A stretch of DNA of 64,000 nt from Mesorhizobium sp. M1D.F.Ca.ET.043.01.1.1 (GCF_003952385.1 NZ_CP034444.1:4973001-5037000), one strand, 5' to 3'; counted from the stretch's first letter, positions 27,822 through 37,135 are shown. The notes: a model not told the origin generated them from the letters alone. Made by a program: numbers and translations.

Positions 27822-28088
27822 TTATGAGCGCGGCGAGCGCGATGCGCCGGCAGCACCAGCCGGAGCCGGGCGCGGGGTCATCGGCAGCAGGCCTTCGCGC
27901 TGAGCGCGCTTGCGGGCCAGCTTGCGGGCGCGGCGCACGGCTTCCGCCTTCTCACGGGCGCGCTTCTCGGACGGCTTCTCGTAGTGACCGCGCATCTTCA
28001 TTTCGCGGAAGATACCTTCGCGCTGCATTTTCTTCTTCAGCGCGCGAAGCGCCTGATCAACGTTGTTGTCGCGGACGAGTACCTGCAC
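27822..28088 (-). CDS. rpsU: 30S ribosomal protein S21
   Basis: 88 aa with a GTG start at 28088 (AGG seven bases upstream), giving the canonical N terminus (M)[19 protein letters not shown]. The core [19 protein letters not shown] is followed by a Lys/Arg-rich helix and a Pro/Ala-rich tail ([17 protein letters not shown]) longer than in E. coli. S21 contacts the mRNA anti-Shine-Dalgarno region in the 30S subunit. Single-gene transcript with its own terminator. Confidence 0.94.
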   Translation of the reverse strand: MQVLVRDNNVDQALRALKKKMQREGIFREMKMRGHYEKPSEKRAREKAEAVRRARKLARKRAQREGLLPMTPRPAPAGAAGASRSPRS

Positions 28089-28265
28089 GTGCAATCCTGT
28101 CTTCGGGTTTGAAATCAACAGGCTAACGACCATAGCCGTTATGCCTCCGCGGCGGGTTGCACCGCGAATTGTGGCGGCTGATAGCAGAATCACGCCGTCC
28201 TGTCCACCGTTGATTGCAGGAAACCGCGATCGGAAGCCGGATCGCTGGGTCTCGCCTGCTCGGGC

Positions 28266-28652
28266 TTAAGCCGTCGCCAGATGCAGGCGGGCGAAATCCT
28301 CAAAGAATTCGCCATAGTCGCAGGTGATTTCCTCGCCGGCGGCGATATCACGGATGGCCGTGGCGCCGCCATACTGCGAAAAATCCGTGTTCGGCCGCTC
28401 GGAATGGTTCATGAAGCGGCCATTGTCGACCTCATAGACCATGAAACCGGGCTTGTCCGGGCTCGGATAGGCATAGCGGTCGAGCAGCTCGCGCAGATGG
28501 GGCGGCGCCGCCTCGTATTTCTCCGTCGGGATCAGCCGGTCGAAATCGGGGTCGAGCCGCCAGATCGAGGCGCCTTTCCTGATCGGCTCGGCGGCGAACA
28601 CGCCGACGCCTTCGATGGCGCTCTGGGCGACATAGGTTCTGATCAGCAGCAT
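28266..28652 (-). CDS. SET-domain protein (putative protein-lysine methyltransferase)
   Basis: 128 aa, essentially one SET domain. Visible SAM and substrate motifs are GVGVFAAEPIRKGASIW at the N terminus, the pseudoknot FMNHSERPNTDF and the EITCDYGEFFEDF segment with the catalytic Tyr. No pre- or post-SET Cys clusters are present, as in other small bacterial SET proteins. Targets are unknown. The frame is open far upstream, but it then runs antisense of an SDR gene; the ATG at 28652 is the sensible start. A palindromic repeat occupies its 5' leader. Confidence 0.88.
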   Translation of the reverse strand: MLLIRTYVAQSAIEGVGVFAAEPIRKGASIWRLDPDFDRLIPTEKYEAAPPHLRELLDRYAYPSPDKPGFMVYEVDNGRFMNHSERPNTDFSQYGGATAIRDIAAGEEITCDYGEFFEDFARLHLATA

Positions 28653-28654
28653 GG

Positions 28655-28703
28655 TTCCGGTCCGATTTTCGACGGAAACGAAAATCGTCAAAACGGACCG
28701 GAA
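28655..28703. repeat. Palindromic repeat in the SET gene leader
   Basis: Outer arms TTCCGGTCCG and CGGACCGGAA, with inner ATTTTCG and CGAAAAT arms and a small bulge. It begins two bases before the SET gene start codon on the transcribed side. It resembles, but differs from, the 105-bp element; only one copy is seen here. Confidence 0.75.
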
Positions 28704-28762
28704 TGCAAGACCGCGATCGCGAGATTCCAGCGGATGAGCATGCCTGCCGTCCGCATGGCGGA

Positions 28763-29521
28763 TCACGTCCGGTTGATCGAGACGCCGCCATCGGCAAACA
28801 GCGCCGTGCCGGTGGTGAAGCTCGATGCGTCGGAGGCGAGAAAAAGCGCCGAGCGGGCGATCTCTTCGGGCTCGGCGACACGTTTCAACGCATGCAGGCT
28901 TTCCACGAAGGCCCGCGATTCCGGTGTCTTGAATGTCGCCGCCGGCGTGTCGGTGCCGCCCGGCAATAGTGCGTTGACGCGCAACCCCTGTGGTCCGTAT
29001 TCGGCCGCCAGCACCTGCATCAGTCCGATCAGGCCGGCCTTGCTTGCCGCGTAGCTGGTCATGCCGGGCATGCCGACGGTGTGGCCGACAAAGGTGGAGG
29101 TGAAGATCAGTGAGCCGCCGCCGCGCTCGATCATCGCCGGCACCTGGTATTTCGCGCCGAGAAACGCGCTGGTCAGGTTGGTATCGAGCGTCTCGCGCCA
29201 GCCATCGAGCGACAGCTCGGAGATCGATCCCATCTGCCCGACAGCGCCGACATTGTTGAAGGCGATGTCCAGGCCACCGAACTTTTCGACCGCGAGATCG
29301 ACGAGGGCCTTGGCATAGGCTTCGTCGCGGACGTCGCCGGCAAGCGCGACTGCGCTTCCGCCGGCCTCCTCGATCTCGTCGACCAAGAGGTCGAGCTCTG
29401 CCTTGCGCCGGGCTGCGATGACCAGACTGGCGCCCTCTGCGGCGAACAGCTTTGCCGTGGCGCGGCCGATGCCGGAACTGGCGCCGGTGACGATGGCGAC
29501 CTTGTCTGTCAGTGCGAACAT
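28763..29521 (-). CDS. SDR family oxidoreductase
   Basis: 252 aa classical short-chain dehydrogenase. NAD(P) motif [12 protein letters not shown] (residues 13-24), NNVGAVG in place of NNAG, catalytic Ser of FTSTFVGH, and YAASK with the Tyr and Lys. The Arg-Arg in AARRKAEL after strand 2 suggests NADP(H). Substrate cannot be read. It lies upstream of the SET gene in the same direction, and is divergent from soxB. Confidence 0.9.
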   Translation of the reverse strand: MFALTDKVAIVTGASSGIGRATAKLFAAEGASLVIAARRKAELDLLVDEIEEAGGSAVALAGDVRDEAYAKALVDLAVEKFGGLDIAFNNVGAVGQMGSISELSLDGWRETLDTNLTSAFLGAKYQVPAMIERGGGSLIFTSTFVGHTVGMPGMTSYAASKAGLIGLMQVLAAEYGPQGLRVNALLPGGTDTPAATFKTPESRAFVESLHALKRVAEPEEIARSALFLASDASSFTTGTALFADGGVSINRT

Positions 29522-29785
29522 CTTCTGAGCATCCTTCTTTCGTGCCGGCCTTGCCAGCGATTGGACGCTTGGTCACAAATGGCGGCGGTCCGAGCCACCC
29601 GAAAGCTGCATTGGGGTTTGTGCCGCGTGGCTTGGTTGCTCGCCTGTGGATGCCACGGCGCAAAACGGCAAGCGCCGTCGCAAACAGCGCAAGGATGGCG
29701 GCGCAGTTTCGCTAGTGATACTCCTCGCGCGCCGAGGCTGGGATGCCCGGCCGCAAATCCGCGATTTTTGGCGCGAGGCTACAAC

Positions 29786-31039
29786 GTGAAGAAATACTCG
29801 GTATTCGCCATTGCCCGAGAGGCGATGCGCGGCCACAAGGGCTGGGAAGAGCAGTGGACCTCGCCTGAGCCGAAGAAGGAATACGACGTCATCATCGTCG
29901 GCGCCGGCGGCCACGGCCTGGCCACCGCCTATTATCTGGCGACCGAGCACGGCATCACCAATGTCGCGGTGCTGGAAAAGGGCTGGCTCGGTGGCGGCAA
30001 CACCGGCCGCAACACCACCATCATCCGCTCCAACTATCTCTATGACGAGAGCGCCGGCATCTACGACCATGCGCTGAAGCTGTGGGACGGGCTCAGCCAG
30101 GAGCTCAACTACAACGTCATGTATTCGGCGCGCGGCGTCATGATGCTCGCGCACAATGTTCACGACGTCCAGGTGTTCAAGCGCCACATCCACGCCAACC
30201 GGCTCAACGGCATCGACAATGAATGGCTGACGCCGGAACAGGCGAAGGAATTCTGTCCGCCGCTCAACATCGCCAGGGAGGCGCGCTATCCGGTGATGGG
30301 CGCGGCCTTGCAGCGGCGCGGCGGCACGGCGCGCCACGACGCGGTCGCCTGGGGCTATGCGCGCGGCGCCTCGGCGCGCGGCGTGCACATCATCCAGAAT
30401 TGCGAGGTCACCGGCATCAAGCGCGCGGCCAACGGCGCGATCGCCGGCGTCGAGACGACGCGCGGCTTCATCGGCGCCAAAAAGGTCGGCGTGGTTGCAG
30501 CCGGTCATTCGTCGGTGATCATGGACATGGCCGGGGTGCGCATGCCGCTTGAAAGCTATCCGCTGCAGGCGCTGGTGTCGGAGCCGGTCAAGCCGGTTGT
30601 GCCCTGCGTGATCATGTCGAACACCGTGCACGCCTATATCTCGCAGTCCGACAAGGGCGAGCTGGTCATCGGCGCCGGCACCGACCAGTATATTTCCTAT
30701 TCGCAGACCGGCGGCCTGCACATATTGCAGCACACGCTCGACGCCATCTGCGAGATGTTCCCGATCTTCACGCGCATGAAGATGCTGCGCTCCTGGGGCG
30801 GCATCGTCGACGTGACGCCCGACCGTTCGCCGATCCTGGCAAAGACGCCGGTCAAGGGCCTCTACGTCAATTGCGGCTGGGGCACGGGCGGTTTCAAGGC
30901 GACACCTGGCTCGGGCAATGTCTTCGCGCACACCATCGCCAGGGATGACCCGCACCCGATCAACGCGCCCTTCACGCTCGAGCGCTTCCGCACCGGACGT
31001 CTCATCGACGAGGCGGCGGCGGCGGCGGTGGCGCACTGA
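29786..31039 (+). CDS. soxB: Sarcosine oxidase beta subunit
   Basis: Beta subunit of heterotetrameric sarcosine oxidase, which converts sarcosine, O2 and tetrahydrofolate to glycine, H2O2 and 5,10-methylene-THF. 417 aa from a GTG start at 29786 (GAGG seven bases upstream), exactly the family length and N terminus ([19 protein letters not shown]). FAD-binding [29 protein letters not shown] (covalent FMN region nearby) and the C-terminal [14 protein letters not shown] are clear. One-base overlap (TGATG) with the next gene. Confidence 0.95.
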   Translation: MKKYSVFAIAREAMRGHKGWEEQWTSPEPKKEYDVIIVGAGGHGLATAYYLATEHGITNVAVLEKGWLGGGNTGRNTTIIRSNYLYDESAGIYDHALKLWDGLSQELNYNVMYSARGVMMLAHNVHDVQVFKRHIHANRLNGIDNEWLTPEQAKEFCPPLNIAREARYPVMGAALQRRGGTARHDAVAWGYARGASARGVHIIQNCEVTGIKRAANGAIAGVETTRGFIGAKKVGVVAAGHSSVIMDMAGVRMPLESYPLQALVSEPVKPVVPCVIMSNTVHAYISQSDKGELVIGAGTDQYISYSQTGGLHILQHTLDAICEMFPIFTRMKMLRSWGGIVDVTPDRSPILAKTPVKGLYVNCGWGTGGFKATPGSGNVFAHTIARDDPHPINAPFTLERFRTGRLIDEAAAAAVAH

Positions 31040-31461
31040 TGATGGCCGAGATGGCTGTCGCCATGCCGCTGGTGCTTGCCGGCGAGCAGGGGCTTTTTCA
31101 CATACCGTCGCCCCGCGAGGTGCGGCTCCAGGCGATCAGCCGGGCCGATCACGAGGCGGATTGGCCGTTCTCGGTCGATGACGGCATGCTCACCTGCGTC
31201 TGGAGCGGCGGCCGCAAGGTGGTGATGTTCTTCGAGAACCGGCCGAAGAGCCTGCCAGAGGGCGAGCCCTTTCATCCGCGCGGCGTCATCGTCACCACCG
31301 ACCCGATGCAGCTGACGCTCGGCAACATGGCGAACCGCGCATTGTTCAAACCCTCGGCCAATGTCGAGGAACGCATGCGGCTCGTGACGCCCTTCGCGGC
31401 GCTCGGCCAGAGGCTTTGCGATCAACCGGCCGGCGCCCGTGTCGGCCATGGCGAATTGTAG
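31039..31461 (+). CDS. Hypothetical protein inserted between soxB and soxD
   Basis: 140 aa. I do not recognise a firm family. The N-terminal 15 residues are mildly hydrophobic but not a clean signal peptide. DWPFSVDDGMLTCVW weakly recalls the start of DUF2511/YebY-like proteins, and PRGVIVTTDPMQLTLGN is a second conserved-looking patch. It starts on the soxB stop codon (one-base overlap) and ends 10 bp before soxD, so it is translated as part of the sarcosine oxidase operon. Usual tetrameric sox operons run B-D-A-G directly. Confidence 0.75.
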   Translation: MMAEMAVAMPLVLAGEQGLFHIPSPREVRLQAISRADHEADWPFSVDDGMLTCVWSGGRKVVMFFENRPKSLPEGEPFHPRGVIVTTDPMQLTLGNMANRALFKPSANVEERMRLVTPFAALGQRLCDQPAGARVGHGEL

Positions 31462-31471
31462 GATCAACCAG

Positions 31472-31768
31472 ATGCTTCTCATCCGCTGCCCCTATTGCGA
31501 GGAAGAGCGCCCGGAACTCGAGTTCCGCAATACCGGCGAGGCGCATATCGCGCGCTCGACCAACATCGCCGGCGAGAGCGACGACGATTTCGAGAAATTC
31601 TTCTTCATCCGCTCGAACCCGAAGGGCGTCATCTATGAGCGCTGGCGGCACATCCATGGTTGCGCGCGCTTTTTCAACGCCGTGCGCGACACCGTCACCG
31701 ACAGGTTCGTCATGACCTACAAGGCCGGCGAGCCGAAGCCTGCGAAGCTGCCTGGAGCCTCGAAATGA
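31472..31768 (+). CDS. soxD: Sarcosine oxidase delta subunit
   Basis: 98 aa. Small zinc-binding subunit: MLLIRCPYCEEERPELEF carries a CPYC pair and later HIHGC supplies the remaining His/Cys ligands. ATG at 31472 is used, since the frame opens earlier inside the preceding gene. The stop overlaps the soxA start by ATGA. Delta bridges the alpha and beta subunits. Confidence 0.95.
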   Translation: MLLIRCPYCEEERPELEFRNTGEAHIARSTNIAGESDDDFEKFFFIRSNPKGVIYERWRHIHGCARFFNAVRDTVTDRFVMTYKAGEPKPAKLPGASK

Positions 31769-34700
31769 ACGCCGCCTTCCGCATTTCCGGCGCCGGGCGC
31801 CTCAGCCAGGCCAAGACCGCCTCGTTTAGCTTCGACGACAAGTCTTATGCCGGCATCGATGGCGACACGCTCGCCTCCGCGCTGCTCGCCAACGGGGTGC
31901 ATCTGGTCGGCCGTTCCTTCAAATATCACCGGCCGCGCGGCTTCCTGTCGGCCGGTGCCGAAGAGCCCAACGCGCTGGTGCAGATCGTGCGCGACGACGC
32001 GCGCAAGACGCCGAATGTGCGGGCGACCGTGCAGGAGCTCTATGACGGGCTGACCGCCCATTCGCAGAACCGCTGGCCATCGCTTGCCTTCGACGTCGGC
32101 GCGGTCAACGACATCGCCTCGCCGCTATTTTCGGCCGGCTTCTACTACAAGACCTTCATGTGGCCGAAGTCGGCCTGGAAGAATCTCTACGAGCCGAAGA
32201 TCCGCGCGGCGGCTGGCCTTGGCGTTTCGCCGGATCGGCCGGACCCCGACCACTATGCCGCGCGTTACGCGCATTGCGAGGTGCTGGTGCTGGGCGGCGG
32301 TGTCGCCGGCATTGCCTCAGCGCTTGCCGCCGCCGAAACCGGTGTCAGGGTGATCATCGCCGACGAGCAGGCGGAGTTCGGCGGCAGCCTGCGCTTCGAG
32401 AGCGGCGCCAGGATCGACGGCGAGAATGGCTTTGCCTGGGCGCAAGCCGCGGTCGCGAAGCTCAAGGCGATGGACAATGTCCGGGTGCTGCCGCGCACCA
32501 CTGCTTTCGGGTACTACGCGCAGAACTTCGTCGGGCTGGTCGAGCGGGTCAGCGATCATCTCAGATCCCCTGGCCGCGAGCTGGCGCGCGAGCGCCTGTG
32601 GCAGGTCCGCGCCGGGCGCGTCGTGCTGGCGACCGGCGCCATCGAGCGCCACATGGTGTTCGCCAATAACGACCGGCCGGGCATCATGCTGGCGTCGGCT
32701 GCGCGCACCTATCTCAACCACTATGGCGTCGCGGTCGGCAGGAATGTCGGCGTCTATACGGCGAACGACTCGGCTTACGCGGCCGCGATCGACCTGAAGA
32801 AGGCGGGCGTCAATGTCGCGGCCATCGTCGACCTGCGCGACAACCCGTCGGGGCCGGTGATCGACGAGGCGAGAGCGCTCGGCATCGAGATCAATTTCGG
32901 CCGCGCGGTGGTTCGCGCCGGCGGCAAGCTGCGCGTCTCCTCGATGACCGTGCAGCCGAAGAATGGCGGCGGCGAGCGCACTATTCCCGTCGACGCCATC
33001 CTGATGTCGGCCGGCTGGACGCCGTCGGTGCATCTCTTCTCGCAGTCGCGCGGCAAGGTCGCCTTCAACGAGGAGACGCGGCGTTTCGTGCCGGGAACCT
33101 ATGCGCAGGACTGCGTCTCGGTCGGCGCCTGCAACGGCACCGACGGGCTGGACGCGACGGTCGACGAGGCCTATGCGGCCGGCGCCAAGGCGGCGAAGGA
33201 GGCCGGCGGCAAGGATTCCAGCGTCAAGGCCGGCAAGGGCGCCAAGCCGAAGGTCGACGCCAGCGAGAGCTGGTCGCGCGGCATGCTGGGCGCCGCGCCC
33301 GGCGCCGGTCCGGACACGACGGTCAAGGCCTTCGTCGATTTCCAGAACGACGTCACCGCCAAGGACATCCGCCAGGCGGTGCATGAGGGCATGCACTCGA
33401 TCGAGCACGTCAAGCGCTTCACCACCAACGGCATGGCGACCGACCAGGGCAAGACGTCGAACATGCACGGCCTGGCGATCGCGGCCGAGACGCTCGGCAA
33501 GCCGATCCCGCAGGTCGGCCTCACCACGTTCCGCGCGCCCTATACGCCGGTCACCTTCGGCTCGATCGTCGGGCACGCGCGCGGCGCCTTGTTCGATCCG
33601 ACCCGGCGGACGTCCACCCATGGCTGGGCAGCCGCGAAGGGCGCCGTCTTCGAGGATGTCGGCCAGTGGAAGCGCGCCTGGTATTTCCCCAAAGCCGGCG
33701 AGGACATGCACGCCGCCGTCAACCGCGAATGCGTGACGGTGCGCAAGTCGGCCGGCCTGTTCGACGCTTCGACGCTCGGCAAGATCGAGGTGGTCGGGCC
33801 AGACGCGGCGAAGTTCATGGAGCTGCTCTACACCAACCCGTGGGAGAAGCTGGAGCCCGGCCGCTGCCGCTACGGCATCATGCTGCGCGAGGACGGCTTC
33901 ATCTATGACGACGGCGTCGTCGGCCGGCTGGCGCCGGATCGCTTCCACGTGACGACGACCACCGGCGGCGCGCCGCGCGTCATGCACCATATGGAGGACT
34001 ACCTCCAGACCGAATTCCCGCATCTCAACGTCTGGCTGACCTCGATCACCGAACAATGGGCGGTGATCGCGGTGCAGGGGCCGAGCGCGCGGAAAATTAT
34101 CGAACCCTTGGTCGAAGGCATCGACATGTCGGACGAAGCGCTGCCGCATATGTCGGTGCGCGAGGGCAAGATCTGCGGCGTGCCGACCAGGCTCTTCCGC
34201 ATGTCCTTCACCGGCGAGCGCGGCTTCGAAGTCAACGTGCCGGCCGACTACGGCGAGGCCGTCTGGGAGGCGCTGTGGGCCGAAGGCCAGAAGCATGGCG
34301 CGGCCGCCTACGGCACCGAAACGATGCACGTGCTGCGCGCCGAGAAGGGCTACATCATCGTCGGCCAGGACACCGACGGCACGGTGACGCCGAACGATGC
34401 CGGGCTCGACTGGGCGGTCGGCAAGAAGAAGACCGACTTCGTCGGCATCCGCGGCATGGCGCGTGCGGACCTCGTCGCCAAGGGCCGCAAGCAGCTCGTC
34501 GGCTTGAAGACGAAGGACCCGAAGGTGGTGCTGGAAGAGGGCGCGCAGATCGTCGAGGATCCGAAACAGGCGATCCCGATGAAGATGATCGGCCACGTCA
34601 CCTCCAGCTACTGGTCGGAGAATTGCGGGCGCTCGATCGCGCTGGCGCTGGTCGCCGGCGGCCGCGACAAGATGGGCAAGACGCTCTACGTGCCGATGCC

Positions 34701-34773
34701 GAACGGCACGATCGAGGTGGAGGTCACCGGCATGGTGTTCGTCGACGAGAAGGGAGAACGCCTCAATGGCTAA
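31765..34773 (+). CDS. soxA: Sarcosine oxidase alpha subunit
   Basis: 1002 aa, the usual size. An N-terminal ferredoxin-like fold (DGDTLASALLANGVHLVGRS) is followed by an NAD-binding oxidoreductase region (LGGGVAGIASALAAA about residue 172) and a C-terminal aminomethyltransferase (GcvT-like) half from about residue 600 that binds tetrahydrofolate (ITEQWAVIAVQGPSARK, RMSFTGERGFEVNVP). A Lys/Ala/Gly-rich linker around residues 475-515 joins the halves. Channels the formaldehyde-level carbon from the flavin site to THF. Confidence 0.96.
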   Translation: MNAAFRISGAGRLSQAKTASFSFDDKSYAGIDGDTLASALLANGVHLVGRSFKYHRPRGFLSAGAEEPNALVQIVRDDARKTPNVRATVQELYDGLTAHSQNRWPSLAFDVGAVNDIASPLFSAGFYYKTFMWPKSAWKNLYEPKIRAAAGLGVSPDRPDPDHYAARYAHCEVLVLGGGVAGIASALAAAETGVRVIIADEQAEFGGSLRFESGARIDGENGFAWAQAAVAKLKAMDNVRVLPRTTAFGYYAQNFVGLVERVSDHLRSPGRELARERLWQVRAGRVVLATGAIERHMVFANNDRPGIMLASAARTYLNHYGVAVGRNVGVYTANDSAYAAAIDLKKAGVNVAAIVDLRDNPSGPVIDEARALGIEINFGRAVVRAGGKLRVSSMTVQPKNGGGERTIPVDAILMSAGWTPSVHLFSQSRGKVAFNEETRRFVPGTYAQDCVSVGACNGTDGLDATVDEAYAAGAKAAKEAGGKDSSVKAGKGAKPKVDASESWSRGMLGAAPGAGPDTTVKAFVDFQNDVTAKDIRQAVHEGMHSIEHVKRFTTNGMATDQGKTSNMHGLAIAAETLGKPIPQVGLTTFRAPYTPVTFGSIVGHARGALFDPTRRTSTHGWAAAKGAVFEDVGQWKRAWYFPKAGEDMHAAVNRECVTVRKSAGLFDASTLGKIEVVGPDAAKFMELLYTNPWEKLEPGRCRYGIMLREDGFIYDDGVVGRLAPDRFHVTTTTGGAPRVMHHMEDYLQTEFPHLNVWLTSITEQWAVIAVQGPSARKIIEPLVEGIDMSDEALPHMSVREGKICGVPTRLFRMSFTGERGFEVNVPADYGEAVWEALWAEGQKHGAAAYGTETMHVLRAEKGYIIVGQDTDGTVTPNDAGLDWAVGKKKTDFVGIRGMARADLVAKGRKQLVGLKTKDPKVVLEEGAQIVEDPKQAIPMKMIGHVTSSYWSENCGRSIALALVAGGRDKMGKTLYVPMPNGTIEVEVTGMVFVDEKGERLNG

Positions 34774-35344
34774 GGCTGCCGCTACGACAAAAGCCGCCGA
34801 AACCTCGGCCGAGCGGCGTCCTGCGCTTGCCGGCCGCGCGCTGTCGGCGCCGGACGTCAAGGTCGAGATCCTGCCGCCGGCCGAACGCATCTCGTTGCGC
34901 GCCCCGGAGGCTTCGCTCGCCGCGCTCTCCAAGGCGCTCGGCGTGACGCTGCCGGCGAAGCCGAAAAGCTCGGCCGCGAAGGGCGGACGCACCGCCTTGT
35001 GGCTCGGACCGGACGAGTGGCTGGTCATCGACCAGGCCGGCAACGACCCGCTGGCCGATTGCGCGAAGGTCTCGGCGCTGCATTCGGCGGTCGGCATCTC
35101 GCATCGCAACGTCGCCATCTCGGTCACCGGGCCGGCGGCCGCCGTGACGGTCAATTCCGGCTGCCCGCAAGACCTGTCGCTCGAAGCATTCCCGGTCGGG
35201 GCGGCGTCGCGCACCATTCTCGGCAAGTCCGAGATCGTGCTGCTGCGCACCGCGGCGGATGCGTTCCGGGTGGAGTGCTGGCGTTCCTTCTCGGACTATG
35301 TCTTTACTTTGCTGTCGGAAGCGGCAGGCGACGCGGCGAACTGA
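34766..35344 (+). CDS. soxG: Sarcosine oxidase gamma subunit
   Basis: 192 aa, overlaps soxA by eight bases. Contains the gamma-subunit pattern WLGPDEWLVID, LHSAVGISHRNVAI, NSGCPQDLSLEAFP and WRSFSDYVFTLL. Structural subunit packing against alpha. It ends the operon; a 105-bp repeat element begins 70 bp downstream. Confidence 0.95.
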   Translation: MAKAAATTKAAETSAERRPALAGRALSAPDVKVEILPPAERISLRAPEASLAALSKALGVTLPAKPKSSAAKGGRTALWLGPDEWLVIDQAGNDPLADCAKVSALHSAVGISHRNVAISVTGPAAAVTVNSGCPQDLSLEAFPVGAASRTILGKSEIVLLRTAADAFRVECWRSFSDYVFTLLSEAAGDAAN

Positions 35345-35758
<414 letters not shown>

Positions 35759-35796
35759 TACCGTTCGCCTCCGGCGTTCGGGAGCGCCGGTATAAT

Positions 35797-35840
35797 CGAA
35801 AACGGGCGGCCAATGCCGCCCGTTTTCGTTTCCGTTTTTA
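35797..35840 (+). terminator. Rho-independent terminator
   Basis: Perfect 13-bp stem (CGAAAACGGGCGG / CCGCCCGTTTTCG), 6-nt loop, then TTTCCGTTTTTA. It ends the small-protein gene transcript before the inverted repeat element. Confidence 0.92.
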
Positions 35841-35847
35841 GCGTCGC

Positions 35848-35952
35848 CTAGGCCAATTCCAGAAAAAGTGTGAGCGGTTTTCCGTCCGGAATTGCGTAAA
35901 AACAAGAAGATAGGGCGTTTCGCGGTTTCCGTGAAACGGTGAAACGCACTAG
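35848..35952 (-). repeat. 105-bp CTAG-bounded double-hairpin element, copy 2 (inverted)
   Basis: Read on the minus strand it aligns with the copy at 35415 over the whole length, with CTAG at both ends, the CGTTTCACCGTTTCACGGAA hairpin and the GCGCAATTCC-type second hairpin. Its upstream end supplies the stop codon (TAG, 35949-35951) of the gene at 36185. Confidence 0.9.
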
Positions 35953-36185
35953 AGGCCGGGCACGAACCACGGGTTCACGTCCATGCCCAGCCGCGGGCCC
36001 TTGGTCGTCTGGGTCTTGACGGCGTCGGCCTTGTCGACCGAGCCCGTCGCGGTGCAGTCGAGTGTCACGTTGGTGTGCGTTTGGGCGCAGGCCGCAGGGA
36101 TTTGCTTGGCCGGCTGGTTCGCGCCAGCGAAAGCGGCGCCCGAGAAAGCCAGCACGGCAGCGAGAGCGAGGATTGTCTTTTTCAT
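35949..36185 (-). CDS. Small secreted protein, unknown function
   Basis: 78 aa from the ATG at 36185 (GGAG seven bases upstream). Residues 1-20 (MKKTILALAAVLAFSGAAFA) are a signal peptide; the mature part is about 58 residues with two Cys (PAACAQ and LDCTATG), likely disulfide-bonded. The C terminus (NPWFVPGL) ends at a TAG provided by the repeat element. A long palindrome lies in its promoter, and the TetR gene lies upstream in the same direction. Confidence 0.72.
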   Translation of the reverse strand: MKKTILALAAVLAFSGAAFAGANQPAKQIPAACAQTHTNVTLDCTATGSVDKADAVKTQTTKGPRLGMDVNPWFVPGL

Positions 36186-36207
36186 CTTCCGTCTCCGGTC
36201 AATCTTT

Positions 36208-36239
36208 CCGTACATGTACGATACAGCGTACATATACGG
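36208..36239. promoter_or_regulatory. Candidate TetR operator (13-bp arms)
   Basis: CCGTACATGTACG and CGTACATATACGG are inverted arms with one mismatch around ATACAG, 23 bp before the small secreted protein start. The core TACAGCGTA recurs, reversed, in the TetR gene promoter at 37042-37050. This suggests the TetR product binds both. Confidence 0.55.
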
Positions 36240-36254
36240 TTAACGGAAGCTGAA

Positions 36255-36295
36255 TTCAAGGGGCAATTTGTACGCGTACGACAAATTTTCTTGAA
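36255..36295. repeat. Nested 41-bp palindrome
   Basis: Outer arms TTCAAG / CTTGAA and inner arms AATTTGT / ACAAATT around ACGCGTACG. It lies between the TetR gene stop and the small secreted gene operator, and may be a second operator or an RNA hairpin; no T-run follows on either strand. Confidence 0.5.
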
Positions 36296-36355
36296 CGTAG
36301 GAATTCACCGCCGCGGATCAAGCGATCGGATGGCAAAACGGTCAAAGATGGCCGA

Positions 36356-37000
36356 TCAGCAGTTGACGGGCGTTTCGGTGAGCGGGGGTATGTCCTGTGC
36401 CGACAACGAGGCCAGCATGAAGTCGCACATCCGCTTCACATAGGCCTGGGGATCGCCGAACGGATAGAAGGGAAAGGTGATCAGCAGCGAGATCGTGCCG
36501 TGGCCGACGGTCCACAGCATGGTGGCGATGGCGCGCGGGTCGCCCTTGAGCTTGCCGGCGGCGACGCAGGCCTCGACCCTTGTGATCAGCACCTTCATCG
36601 CCGGGTTGCCCTCTTCCATGTCCTCGTAGCTGCGGCCTTCCGGCAGCTTGGTCTTCTCGGTCATGAAGACGGTACGGTACTCATTGGGATTGCCGAGCCC
36701 GAAGGCGGCGTATTCGGTCATCACCGCCCGCAGCGCCTCGATCGGGTCATCGGAGGAATGCTCCTCGATGCGACGGGCAAGCGTCTCGAAGGCGTCCTCG
36801 GCCAGCGCGAACAGGATGTCCTGCTTGTCGGCGAAATAGGAATAGACCGACATCGGCGCGTAGCCGACCCGCTTGGCCAGCTTGCGGATGGTGAGGCCCT
36901 CGTAGCCTTCTTCCTGGACGAGCTTGTGGGCCGCGTCGACCAGTTCGGAGCGAAGCTCGGCTTTCTGCTTCTCTCGGCGTTTCTGAACGCTCAGCGGCAA
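36356..37000 (-). CDS. TetR/AcrR family transcriptional regulator
   Basis: 214 aa. The N-terminal helix-turn-helix is GLTIRKLAKRVGYAPMSVYS with following YFADKQDIL; the ligand domain ends in the WTVGHGTISLLI pattern (WHG-type C-terminal domain). Its own promoter carries TACGCTGTA, shared with the palindrome ahead of the small secreted protein gene, so autoregulation plus control of that gene is likely. It may also serve the acyl-CoA cluster upstream, but no copy of the motif was seen in the 40298-40408 divergent promoter. Confidence 0.92.
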   Translation of the reverse strand: MPLSVQKRREKQKAELRSELVDAAHKLVQEEGYEGLTIRKLAKRVGYAPMSVYSYFADKQDILFALAEDAFETLARRIEEHSSDDPIEALRAVMTEYAAFGLGNPNEYRTVFMTEKTKLPEGRSYEDMEEGNPAMKVLITRVEACVAAGKLKGDPRAIATMLWTVGHGTISLLITFPFYPFGDPQAYVKRMCDFMLASLSAQDIPPLTETPVNC

Positions 37001-37041
37001 TGTCCGCCTGCCTTTTTGATTGGTTGCCTGACGAAGTTATA

Positions 37042-37050
37042 TACGCTGTA
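37042..37050. promoter_or_regulatory. TACGCTGTA motif in the TetR promoter
   Basis: Same core as in the operator at 36208-36239, with flanking TATA on the same side. It lies 42 bp upstream of the TetR start. Confidence 0.45.
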
Positions 37051-37100
37051 CGGAAACGGACAAGGGAGCGGCCTGGTTCCCCAAGGTAGGCCCCAACGCT

Positions 37101-37134
37101 TTGTTCCGACGCAATTCCGGACCGCTTTTCCGAA
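37101..37134 (+). repeat. Shortened copy of the 105-bp element second hairpin
   Basis: TTTGTTCCGACGCAATTCCG followed by GACCGCTTTTCCGAAA retains the start and end of the element's second hairpin but lacks its middle. It directly abuts the stop codon of the SDR gene at 37136. Confidence 0.5.
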
Positions 37135-37135
37135 A

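Noticed and set aside
28653..29663. N-terminal extension of the SET-domain protein
   Set aside because: The extra residues are an out-of-frame reading of the SDR gene at 28763-29521; the SET gene starts at 28652.
29522..29785. Glycine or SAM riboswitch ahead of soxB
   Set aside because: No tandem aptamer-like helices or conserved core could be traced in the 264-bp leader.
32317..35250. A 977-codon open frame on the minus strand opposite soxA and soxG
   Set aside because: Same reason: mirrors two well supported genes, no domain, no ribosome site.
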